Assembly (NCBI RefSeq): GCF_030294945.1
Contig: NZ_AP018448.1
Span: 10,946,501 to 11,010,500 of the forward strand
DNA from: Streptomyces graminofaciens
Lineage (GTDB): Bacteria; Actinomycetota; Actinomycetes; Streptomycetales; Streptomycetaceae
Length of the DNA: 64,000 nucleotides
Direction of reading: 5' to 3'
Positions within the stretch are counted from its first letter, which is position 1, and each line of letters begins with the position of its first letter. This document shows positions 1-7,238 of the stretch, in pieces. The notes under the pieces are model-generated. The model had not been told where the DNA came from, did not search any database, and worked only from the letters and a program-made list of their open reading frames with translations. Made by a program: the position numbers and the translations under genes.

Positions 1-593
1 TGGTCGACGAGCGGGCCGGTGAGGTCGCGGCAGTTCTCACCGAGCGCGCGGTTCGCCTCTCGGAGCGCGGCGAAGGATGATGCGCTGTCCGGGTAGAGCA
101 GCTCGGCCTGCGCGCCCACCCGGTCCTCGTCGCACATCACCGGGTTGCTGCGGCCGATGCCGCGCGGGTCGAAGCCCACGATGTCGAACCGCTCCAGCAG
201 TTCGGGCGAGAAGGAGTCGGGGGCGTCGAGCGCGAAGTCCACACCGGAGCCGCCCGGGCCACCGGGGTTGATCAGCAGCGAACCGATGCGGCGCTCCGGG
301 TCGGTCGCCAGGTGGCGGGCGAGGGCCAGGTCGATGGTGGCGCCGCGCGGGCGCTTCCAGTCCACGGGCACCTTGATGGTGGCGCACTCGAACGTGCCCT
401 GGCCCGAGGGTGATTCACATGGTTCCCAGGCTATGCGCCCGGGCGACGGAGTCTTGGCCGAGGGTGTCGTGTCCGAGGGGGCGGCGACGGCGGTGCCGGC
501 GAGCAGTTGGCCGAACAGTGAGGTGACCAGGGCTCCGACGGCCAGTCTCCGGCGCCCTTTCGAACGTGGGGCCAGTGGGGGGTTGAACGGCAC
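1..593 (-). CDS. Secreted alpha/beta hydrolase, tripeptidyl-aminopeptidase-like (N-terminal part)
   Basis: This is the N-terminal ~197 residues of an exported alpha/beta hydrolase; the gene runs off the left edge. A GTG start at 593 follows a good GGAGGA ribosome site. It opens with a basic n-region (RSKGRRR), a hydrophobic stretch and an Ala-rich cleavage region (AGTAVAAPS), i.e. a Sec-type signal peptide. The mature part reads ECATIKVPVDW, then LLINPGGPGGSG (oxyanion/HG-loop region) and FDIVGFDPRGIGRSNP, all characteristic of the Streptomyces SlpD/SlpE-type tripeptidyl aminopeptidase family (S33). The nucleophilic Ser would lie beyond the edge, so activity cannot be judged. The role is probably extracellular peptide or ester hydrolysis. 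It stands alone here, with an inverted repeat about 45 bp upstream. Confidence 0.85.
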   Translation of the reverse strand, partial: MPFNPPLAPRSKGRRRLAVGALVTSLFGQLLAGTAVAAPSDTTPSAKTPSPGRIAWEPCESPSGQGTFECATIKVPVDWKRPRGATIDLALARHLATDPERRIGSLLINPGGPGGSGVDFALDAPDSFSPELLERFDIVGFDPRGIGRSNPVMCDEDRVGAQAELLYPDSASSFAALREANRALGENCRDLTGPLVD

Positions 594-635
594 GGACGTT
601 CCTCCATGGGGCAGTAGTTCACAGATGGATCACAG

Positions 636-664
636 CTTGTCCTGCAAGGTGCGTGCAGGACAAG
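636..664. promoter_or_regulatory. Perfect 11-bp inverted repeat upstream of the secreted hydrolase
   Basis: CTTGTCCTGCA (636-646) and TGCAGGACAAG (654-664) are exact reverse complements with a 7-nt spacer. It lies 43 bp upstream of the GTG start at 593. No T-run follows on either strand, so an operator or 5'-UTR hairpin is more likely than a terminator. The cognate protein is unknown. Confidence 0.55.
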
Positions 665-846
665 GAAAATGATGCTCCGTCAGATGCGCGATGCAGGCAG
701 TGCCAGTTGATGCCGTCGTTCACTGCGGTGAACTTCCGCTCGCGGGCGCAATGCCGTGCGGAACGGCCCGTCCTGGCCGGCGTTGCAGCCGGGCGGGAGA
801 TGGGCGAGGTACCTCTGCTGCGCGCGGCGAGGAGGCTGATCACTTC

Positions 847-884
847 CAGCAGCCAGCAGCCAGCCAGCAGCCAGCAGCCAGCAG
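847..884. repeat. Short tandem repeat of CCAGCAG
   Basis: About five slightly irregular copies of the 7-nt unit CCAGCAG lie head to tail in non-coding sequence. Such a run is prone to slippage. There are no spacers of CRISPR type. Confidence 0.8.
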
Positions 885-996
885 TACGTCCCAGTCTCGG
901 GATGTCATCGTGTTGCGAGTGACCCCACTGGATCACCGGGCCACAGGGGTGGCGAGCGTCGTCGTGGCAGCCCCGGCCGATCAGGCGCAGAGGTGG

Positions 997-1640
997 ATGA
1001 CCGACCAGTCCATGCTCCGAGGACTGTCCACAGAGTCACCCGTCGCGTTGACCGTCTACGGGCCGGACCTGCGAATCCGGTGGATCAACGACGTGCTTCA
1101 GGAGCAACTGGGCATGAAGCGCGACGACTGCATCGGCCGCTACAGCACCGAAGTCCTCCCACACGGCACGGTCCTCTCCCCGGAATTCACCGGCGCCCTT
1201 GACGATGTCATCGCCCAGGTGCGCGACACCGGCGATCCCGTCTTCGACGTGCTCTACTGCGGTCCCACACCGGCCGACTTGAGCCACCAGCGGGTCTGGT
1301 CCTGTTCGTACTTCCGTTTGTCGGACTCGGACGGAAGCCCACTCGGGGTATGCGAGGCCGCCTTCGACATCACGAATCGGTACGAGGCGGGGGGTGCGCA
1401 TCACGCTTCTCGGCCGCGCCAACCGGATCGGCACCAGCCTCGACGCCGTCAGCACGGCGCGGGACTTGGCGTCGGTCGTCGTCCCCGACTTCGCGGACCA
1501 TGTCGCAGTCGACCTCGCGGAGCACGTCACGGACGGAGCCCAGCCTCCGGCGGGGCACGACGGCAGCGGCATGTCCTTGCTGCGGGTCGCAGCCCTCAGT
1601 GCGCAGTCGCCGCCCTACTCCCTTCCAGGACGGAGCCCTG
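997..1640 (+). pseudogene. Relic of a PAS-domain sensor (SpoIIE-phosphatase or kinase type)
   Basis: From ATG 997 the frame reads a recognisable PAS domain (PVALTVYGPDLRIRWIN, DDCIGRYSTEVLP, YFRLSDSDGSPLGVCEAAFDIT). It then loses phase in a run of six G at 1389-1394. The continuation is in another frame (RITLLGRANRIGTSLDAV, then ARDLASVVVPDFADHVAVDL), the linker and start of a GAF domain typical of Streptomyces PAS-GAF-PP2C proteins. The remainder is missing and the sequence passes directly into a GntR relic near 1626. The gene is therefore both frameshifted and truncated and is unlikely to make a working sensor. Confidence 0.75.
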
Positions 1641-2216
1641 CAGCCCGGTCGCAGACTCACCGAGCGTGAACTCACCGAGCTCACCGGAGTGAGCCGCACC
1701 TCCGTGCGGGAGGCCTTGAGGCGTCTCCAGGCTGAAGGGCTGGTCGAGGAGTCGCCCAGCCGAGGGCTGCGGGTGACCATTCCGACAGCGGAGGAGGTCG
1801 AACAGATCTATGAGATCCGTGCCGAGCTCGAGCCGCTCGCGGTGCGCTTGTTCGTCGAGCGTGCGACCCAGCAGGAGGTCGACGAACTCGCCTCCGTCAC
1901 CACCGAGTTGAACCCCGCGGGCGACGCCAACAAGGACGTGTTGGACCGCTTCGACAGCGTTCTTCTCGCCGGCTGCCGCAATCCCATGCTGGCGGAACTG
2001 CTCGGCAGTCTGTACAGCCGGATCCATGCGCTGCGTCGGATCTCGGCCGCCACCCCGGGGCGTATGACCGTCACCAAGCAGGAGTACGCCGAACTGGTCG
2101 AGGCGATCCGGCGTCGTTCCGCCGAAGACGCGGCGGAGGTGGCCCGTCGGCACGTATCCGCGGCCCGGGCGTCCGCCAAGATCGCGATGAGCCTGCTCAC
2201 GCGGGAAGCCGACTGA
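1626..2216 (+). pseudogene. FadR-type GntR regulator lacking its N-terminus
   Basis: The frame starts abruptly at QDGALQPGRRL and continues with LTERELTELTGVSRTSVREA, the second half of a GntR winged helix, followed by an FCD-type effector domain (VEQIYEIRAELEPLAVRLF to the end). The first ~20 residues of the DNA-binding domain and any start codon are replaced by PAS/GAF relic sequence, so this looks like a deletion fusion. A protein could only be made from an unnatural upstream start. The intact ancestor would have been a metabolite-responsive repressor of about 215 residues. The downstream P450 fragment may have been its target. Confidence 0.75.
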
Positions 2217-2326
2217 CGGCGTCGAGGACAACTGTCCGGCGGACGGCTCATCGAGCAGAAATCCGAAGACGCGGCGATAAGCCGAGGAAGTCGGCAATAA
2301 CACCACGAGCACAAGGACGTGCAGAC

Positions 2327-2515
2327 ATGACTACGGACACCATCGCCCCGGCGATACCAGACCTGTCGGACCCGGCGACCTTCGCCTCAGCAGTACCCCA
2401 TCAGGCCCTCGACGCGGTCAGGCAGCTGCCTGGGCTGTACTGGCAGCCGACGAAAGCGGGCACGCTCAACGGTGGTTTCTGGTGCGTCACCCGGCACGCC
2501 GACATCATCGAGATC
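2327..2515 (+). pseudogene. Cytochrome P450 N-terminal fragment
   Basis: ATG 2327 opens with DLSDPATFASAVPHQALDAV, then LPGLYWQP and GFWCVTRHADIIEIE, the extreme N-terminus of an actinobacterial cytochrome P450 (about 63 residues, resembling the CYP125/CYP142 class). No I-helix, ExxR or heme-binding Cys segment follows. The reading frame continues directly into a short-chain dehydrogenase fragment, so a large internal deletion has fused two neighbouring genes. It is non-functional as a P450. Confidence 0.7.
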
Positions 2516-2982
2516 GAGTTGCTCACCCATGAGCTGCAGGACGCCGCCGCGCACTTCGGCGACATCGACGTCCTGCCGTACTCCCCGGTCGGCAGGTTCG
2601 ACACCACCGCCTTGACCTCTCCTACCAGCACGGAGCCGTCGCGTGTGGAGTTCGAGATGAACTTCCAGCTCTACGGCGCCATCACGGCAACGAAGGCCCC
2701 GCGATGCGCGAGGCCGGCTCGGGCACCCTCCTCTACACCACCGGCGCCGGGTCCATCGTCCCCGACCTGCGGGTCGCAAACGTCAACGTCGCCGCCGCGG
2801 CGCTGCGCAACTGCGCGATGAACCTGCGCAACGAGCTGGCCGGTACCGGTGTTCAGGCCGCCCACGTCGGCACCGCCGTCCATTCGGGCCTGCCGACGGC
2901 CCTGCCCGAGCAGATCTCCCCCGTCAACTGGGAGCTGCACACCACCGGGCGTGACCAGGCCGAGCACGTCTTCGGTCTCTGA
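2516..2982 (+). pseudogene. Short-chain dehydrogenase (SDR) fragment
   Basis: LTHELQDAAAHFGDIDVL begins in phase with the P450 fragment and continues to EFEMNFQLYGAI. The frame then breaks near 2690 and resumes in another frame as MREAGSGTLLYTTGAGSIVP, NVAAAALRNCAMNLRNELAG and a C-terminus ending EHVFGL. These match the middle and end of an NAD(P)-binding SDR. The N-terminal Rossmann glycine motif is absent and the usual YxxxK is not intact. It is a relic. Confidence 0.7.
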
Positions 2983-3103
2983 ACGTTGTCGGACCATCGG
3001 CAGTGCACTCCGCCGACCGCGCAGGGGTGGGTTAGGTGGGTGCCTGTGGGAGTTGCTCCTTCGCCGTGGCGCGGAGCGGTCCTCGAGCTCGTGGGCAGGC
3101 GTG

Positions 3104-4126
3104 TCAGAGGGTGAGGAGCACCTTGGTGGCGCGGCGTTCGTCCATGGCCTTGTAACCCTCTGCCGCCTGCTCCAGGGGCAGGGTGAGGTCGAAGACCTTG
3201 CCGGGGTCGATAGTGCGGTCCCAGATGAGTCGGATCAGGTCGGGCAGGAACCGGCGCACCGGGGCGGGGCCGCCGAGGGTGTGGATGCCGGCGAAGAACA
3301 GCTCGATCCCGGGGATGGTTACGTCGTAGTTGACGCCCACGTAGCCCAGGTGCCCTCCGCCGCGGGTGGCGCCGACGGCCTGCATGAACGATTCCTGCGT
3401 GCCGACCGCCTCGATGACCGAGTGCGCGCCGAGCCCGCCGGTGAGTTCCTTGATCTTCGCGATGCCCTCTTCGCCGCGCTCTTCGACGATGTCGGTGGCG
3501 CCGTAGTGGCGGGCCAGCTTCTGCCGCTCGGGGTGACGGGACATGGCGATGATGCGATCCGCGCCCAGTTGCTTGGCGGCGAGCACGGCCATGAGGCCGA
3601 CCGCGCCGTCGCCGACGACCGCGACGGTCTTGCCTGGTCCGGCCTCGGCGGCGACGGCGGCGAACCAACCGGTGCCCAGGACGTCGGAGGCGGCCAACAG
3701 GGCGGGGATCAGCTCCGGTTCGGGCTGTCCCGGGGTGGCGACGAGAGTGCCGTCGGCCAGCGGGATACGGGCCTTCTCGGCCTGGGTGCCGATCCCCGCG
3801 TGGACGAACTCGGCGTGCACGCACTTGGACTGGAAGCCGGCCTGGCAGATCTCGCAGGTGTTGTCGGAGATGACGAACGAGCCGACCACGAAGTCCCCCG
3901 GCTTGACGCTCGTCACATCCGAGCCGACTTCCTCGACCACGCCTACGTATTCATGGCCCATGAGCGTGTGGTCGGCGGGCTCGATGCCGCGATACGGCCA
4001 CAGGTCGGAGCCGCAGATGCAGGTCGCGGTCAGCTTCACGATCGCGTCGGTGGGCTCGACGATCTTCGGGTCCTCGCGCTCCTCGACCCGGACGTCTCCG
4101 GCCTTGTGCATCACTACTCCACGCAT
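3104..4126 (-). CDS. Zinc-dependent alcohol dehydrogenase (MDR family)
   Basis: A 340-residue medium-chain dehydrogenase. ATG 4126 is chosen because AAGGAGAT lies just upstream; longer versions have no coding support. Catalytic-zinc ligands are visible as C38 (ICGSD) and H58-E59 (GHEYVG). The Rossmann turn is VGDGAVG around 172-177. The structural-zinc lobe has C91, C94 and C102 at spacings matching ligands 2-4, while the usual first Cys appears to be Asp88. The enzyme should oxidise alcohols or reduce aldehydes with NAD(P). It is divergent from the XRE/MmyB regulator at 4372, with a perfect palindrome between them, an arrangement that suggests direct control by that regulator. The substrate is unknown. 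Confidence 0.9.
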   Translation of the reverse strand: MRGVVMHKAGDVRVEEREDPKIVEPTDAIVKLTATCICGSDLWPYRGIEPADHTLMGHEYVGVVEEVGSDVTSVKPGDFVVGSFVISDNTCEICQAGFQSKCVHAEFVHAGIGTQAEKARIPLADGTLVATPGQPEPELIPALLAASDVLGTGWFAAVAAEAGPGKTVAVVGDGAVGLMAVLAAKQLGADRIIAMSRHPERQKLARHYGATDIVEERGEEGIAKIKELTGGLGAHSVIEAVGTQESFMQAVGATRGGGHLGYVGVNYDVTIPGIELFFAGIHTLGGPAPVRRFLPDLIRLIWDRTIDPGKVFDLTLPLEQAAEGYKAMDERRATKVLLTL

Positions 4127-4347
4127 GTGGGATCTCCTTGTCGTGCGTCGGCGCTGTCTGCGTCGGCTGGTGTCCAGGAAGGCACAGGACCGCCTGCGGC
4201 TTGTCCACCGCCGTTCCTGCTGCCGCGGAGCCCACCGGAAGGGCCCAACGGCAGTCGTGGTCCTGGCTGTGTACCCAGACAAGCGGCTGCGTCCCTGGCC
4301 AGGAAGGTCGCGTTTATGGGGGGTATAGGTTCAACCTCCCTTCCCGG

Positions 4348-4363
4348 CGGTAGGCGCCTACCG
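4348..4363. promoter_or_regulatory. 16-bp perfect palindrome, candidate operator of the XRE/MmyB regulator
   Basis: CGGTAGGCGCCTACCG is a perfect palindrome nine bases before the ATG (4372) of the XRE regulator, in the 245-bp region divergent to the alcohol dehydrogenase. TATAGGT just upstream could be a -10 element. The position is ideal for autoregulation and for control of the divergent gene. Confidence 0.65.
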
Positions 4364-4371
4364 TGGAGGGC

Positions 4372-5319
4372 ATGGCTCAGCGACCCGACAACCGTTCTGA
4401 GATCCGGGACTTCCTCGCCACCCGGCGCGCCAAGATCACCCCGGAGCAGGCCGGGCTGCCCGCCGGCGGACGGCGCCGCGTCAAGGGACTGCGGCGCGAG
4501 GAAGTCGCGGTCCTGGCGGGCGTGAGCACCGAGTGGTACACACGGCTGGAGAGGGGGCACGTCAGCGGTGTCTCCGATGACGTGCTCGACGCGGTCGCCC
4601 GGGCACTGCGCCTGGACGAGGACGAACGTACCTACCTCTTCGATCTGGCCAGGGCCGCGCAGCCGGCCAGCCGCACACCCCGACGCCGCAAGGCCGACGG
4701 CGTCCCGCCCCGTGTCCAGTGGTTGCTCGACTCCATGACACTGTCCGCGGCCTTCGTCACCAACGGCTGCCTGGACATCGTGGCCACCAACGCTCTCGCC
4801 CGCGCCCTGTTCGCGTCGATGTTCGACGGGGCGGCCGTGAACGAACGCGGTCGCCCCAACTTCGCCCGCTACTACTTCCTCGACCCCGGCTCACATCACT
4901 TCGTCGCCGACTGGGACGGCGCTGTCGCCACCACCGTCGCCCTGCTGCGCGCCGAAGCCGGGCGCTCCCCGCACGACAAGGCACTGCGCGATCTCATCGG
5001 AGAGCTGTCCACCGTGAGCACCGACTTCCGCACTCACTGGGCTGCTCACGACGTGCGCATTCACCACGGCGGCGTCAAAAGCTTCCATCACCCCGACGCA
5101 GGCCCCCTGGAACTCACCTACCAGCCGCTGGACCTGCCCCTTTCTGTCCACGAGGCACACTCTTTGACCATCTACACCGCCGAGCCCGGAACTCCCGACG
5201 AAGACCGGCTCAAGCTCCTCGCCAGCTGGACGGCCTCCCCTGCCGGGCACCAGAAGCCCCCCGCGAACCGCGCCGATCGACAAGACAAGAAAGCCGACAC
5301 CCGCGACCTGTCCCGATGA
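4372..5319 (+). CDS. XRE-family regulator with MmyB-like ligand domain
   Basis: A 315-residue transcription factor. Residues ~10-75 form an XRE-type helix-turn-helix (GLRREEVAVLAGVSTEWYTR, then LERGHVSGVSDDVL). Residues ~100-275 form the MmyB-like domain (VQWLLDSMTLSAAFVTNGCL, RALFASMF, FARYYFLDP), known to bind fatty-acid-like ligands in related proteins. The ATG at 4372 is preferred over an in-frame ATG nine bases earlier because GTGGAGGG precedes it. These regulators commonly sit next to and control an oxidoreductase gene, here the divergent alcohol dehydrogenase. The C-terminal tail is charged and low in complexity. Confidence 0.88.
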   Translation: MAQRPDNRSEIRDFLATRRAKITPEQAGLPAGGRRRVKGLRREEVAVLAGVSTEWYTRLERGHVSGVSDDVLDAVARALRLDEDERTYLFDLARAAQPASRTPRRRKADGVPPRVQWLLDSMTLSAAFVTNGCLDIVATNALARALFASMFDGAAVNERGRPNFARYYFLDPGSHHFVADWDGAVATTVALLRAEAGRSPHDKALRDLIGELSTVSTDFRTHWAAHDVRIHHGGVKSFHHPDAGPLELTYQPLDLPLSVHEAHSLTIYTAEPGTPDEDRLKLLASWTASPAGHQKPPANRADRQDKKADTRDLSR

Positions 5320-5517
5320 TGCCAGGCACTCAACGAATCAAGATCCATGGCGGCTTTTGGGGTCACCAGCGCCAGAAGGATCCGCCGGTGTGTCATAGGC
5401 GGTCGCTCATGGGGAACCCGCTCCCACTGCACCTCACCCCGCGGTGATCATGTTTCATGAGGCGTCGCAATTGGGGGTGGTCTCGTCGGCCCGACAGGCG
5501 AGAGACGGCAGCGACGG

Positions 5518-6117
5518 TCACTCGTCACCGAGCAGCCTGGGTGCCATGTGATCGAGCCAGTAGCTCACGACTTCGTCACGGGAGTCGTCATCGTTGCGCA
5601 GAATGCTGGTGATCGCGAGGCCCCGCAGGAAGATCAGCAACACGTCGAATGCCAACCGGACCTGCGCCGGGTCCGTCTGTGCGGTGGCCTTCTCGAAGAT
5701 CTCACGCAGGGCGCGGCCCAATCGCCGCTCCGGGGGGAGCAGTGCGGCACGCAGTTGTGGATCGGTGCGGGCGCTGATCCACAGTTCAAGCGCGGCCAGG
5801 AAGGGGGGCCCGGACATCGCGCTTTGGATCACTGAGACCACCTGGGGCAGTGCGTGCGGCCCCGGCTCGATTTCGTCGGCCGCCGACCGCAGCAGTTCCA
5901 GGCGCCGTTCGGCGATGTGATGGATGGCGGCGACCAGCAGCTCCGTCTTTGAGGCGAAGTGGTGCGACAGGGCACCCCGGGACAGGTTGACCCGGTCCTG
6001 GATCCGCTGCGTCGTGGTGCCCGCGTAGCCGAACTCCACCAGACAGTCCACGGCCGCATCGAGCAGCTGCATTCGGGTCTGTTCACGCTGTTGCTTACGG
6101 GTGAGGGAAGCCGTCAT
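5518..6117 (-). CDS. TetR-family repressor
   Basis: A 199-residue protein starting at ATG 6117. The N-terminal HTH is typical (LLDAAVDCLVEFGYAGTTTQ, then SRGALSHHFASKTELL). The C-terminal ligand domain contains ALELWISARTDPQLRAAL. It is divergent from the crotonase/acyl-CoA synthetase operon beginning at 6290, and the gap holds a 28-bp imperfect palindrome (6158-6185). The natural inference is a repressor of acyl-CoA activation and oxidation genes responding to an acyl-CoA or related ligand. The ligand is not inferable. Confidence 0.88.
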   Translation of the reverse strand: MTASLTRKQQREQTRMQLLDAAVDCLVEFGYAGTTTQRIQDRVNLSRGALSHHFASKTELLVAAIHHIAERRLELLRSAADEIEPGPHALPQVVSVIQSAMSGPPFLAALELWISARTDPQLRAALLPPERRLGRALREIFEKATAQTDPAQVRLAFDVLLIFLRGLAITSILRNDDDSRDEVVSYWLDHMAPRLLGDE

Positions 6118-6157
6118 GAGCCCGAGCCTACGGTGCGAACTCAGCCCTTGTGGCCAT

Positions 6158-6185
6158 TTCACCGACCGACTAGTCTGTCAGTGAA
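6158..6185. promoter_or_regulatory. 28-bp imperfect palindrome, candidate TetR operator
   Basis: Arms TTCACCGACC (6158-6167) and TGTCAGTGAA (6176-6185) match at 8 of 10 positions around a perfect GACTAGTC centre. It lies between the tetR start (6117) and the crotonase start (6290), where it could repress both promoters. Confidence 0.65.
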
Positions 6186-6289
6186 CAGGGGTGCCGAGGT
6201 CTCTTCCCGGGGGTGAGGTCGCGGGGGCGCCTTGGCGTACCGCGGGACGTTGCGGCGTCATCCGTGGACGCATGATCAAAAGGAGAGGC

Positions 6290-7237
6290 ATGACGCAGGA
6301 GCAGACGGAGGAGCGGGGCTACGTGGAGCCTGAGCAGGTCGTGCTCTACGCGGTGCGTGACCGCAAGGCGTACCTGACGCTGAACCGGCCCGAGCGGCTC
6401 AATGCCATCACCCACGACATGGCTGCCCAGATCGCTGCGGCCGTGGCCAGGGCCAATGAGGACCCGTCAGTCCACGTGATCATCCTGCAGGGGGCAGGGC
6501 GGGCGTTCTGCTCCGGCTACGACCTGCACCACTATGCCGAGGACGGCGTGGACACCCAGCCGCCGGTGTGGGATCCGATCCAGGACTTCCAGATGATGAA
6601 GTCCAACACCGACGACTTCTTCACCCTGTGGCGCTCGCTGAAGCCGACCATCGCCAAGGTTCAAGGCTACGCTGTCGCCGGGGGCAGCGACATCGCGTTG
6701 TCCTGCGATCTCGTGGTGATGGCCGAGGACGCGAAAATCGGCTACATGCCCGCTCGGGTGTGGGGCTGCCCGACCACGGCGATGTGGGTCTACCGGCTCG
6801 GCGCGGAGAAGGCCAAGCGCATGCTGCTGACCGGTGACAAGATCGACGGCCGCCAGGCTGCCGACTGGGGCCTGGTCGTCGACGCCGTCCCCGCCGAGGA
6901 CCTGGACCGCACGGTGGAGGAGCTCGCCGACCGCATCGCTGGCGTGCCGATCAACCAGCTCGCCATGCAGAAGATGATGGTCAACCAGGCATACGACAAC
7001 ATGGGTCTGCACGGCACCCAGATCCTTGCCACGCTCTTCGACGGCATCACCCGCCACTCCCCGGAGGGCCGCTGGTTTCGTGACTTCTCTGCCGAGCATG
7101 GCTTCGCCGAGGCGGTGCGCTGGCGCGACATGGGCCGCTGGGTCCCCAACGGCGGGGGCCCCGTGCCCACCGCAGAGGAGATCGCGAGGGGTCGTACCGA
7201 CGGCGCTTCGCCCGACATGTCAGGCAAGGAGGCGTGA
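6290..7237 (+). CDS. Enoyl-CoA hydratase/isomerase (crotonase) family protein
   Basis: A 315-residue crotonase-fold protein starting at ATG 6290 behind AGGAGAGG. It has the CoA-binding start (YLTLNRPERLNAITHDM), an oxyanion-loop segment (GAGRAFCSGYDLHHY) and VQGYAVAGGSDIALSCDLVV. Where canonical hydratases carry two catalytic Glu (GGxCEL and FxxPE), this protein shows Asp (GGSDIAL) and Ala (GYMPARVWG). Water addition to an enoyl-CoA may therefore not be its reaction; another crotonase activity is possible. Only one base separates it from the acyl-CoA synthetase, so the two form an operon under the divergent TetR. Confidence 0.88.
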   Translation: MTQEQTEERGYVEPEQVVLYAVRDRKAYLTLNRPERLNAITHDMAAQIAAAVARANEDPSVHVIILQGAGRAFCSGYDLHHYAEDGVDTQPPVWDPIQDFQMMKSNTDDFFTLWRSLKPTIAKVQGYAVAGGSDIALSCDLVVMAEDAKIGYMPARVWGCPTTAMWVYRLGAEKAKRMLLTGDKIDGRQAADWGLVVDAVPAEDLDRTVEELADRIAGVPINQLAMQKMMVNQAYDNMGLHGTQILATLFDGITRHSPEGRWFRDFSAEHGFAEAVRWRDMGRWVPNGGGPVPTAEEIARGRTDGASPDMSGKEA

Positions 7238-7238
7238 C

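Larger units (their letters stand above)
594..996. other. Gap of ~400 bp with no convincing gene
   Basis: No reading frame here has coding character. The stretch contains the inverted repeat at 636-664 and the 7-bp tandem repeat at 847-884 described separately. It separates the minus-strand hydrolase from the PAS-domain relic and probably carries the hydrolase promoter. Confidence 0.5.

Noticed and set aside
847..884. Possible CRISPR-like repeat
   Set aside because: Seven-base units directly abut, without spacers, and no cas-type genes are near.
2849..4525. A 558-codon plus-strand frame across the alcohol dehydrogenase
   Set aside because: Antisense to the dehydrogenase and running into the XRE gene; no domain and no ribosome site.
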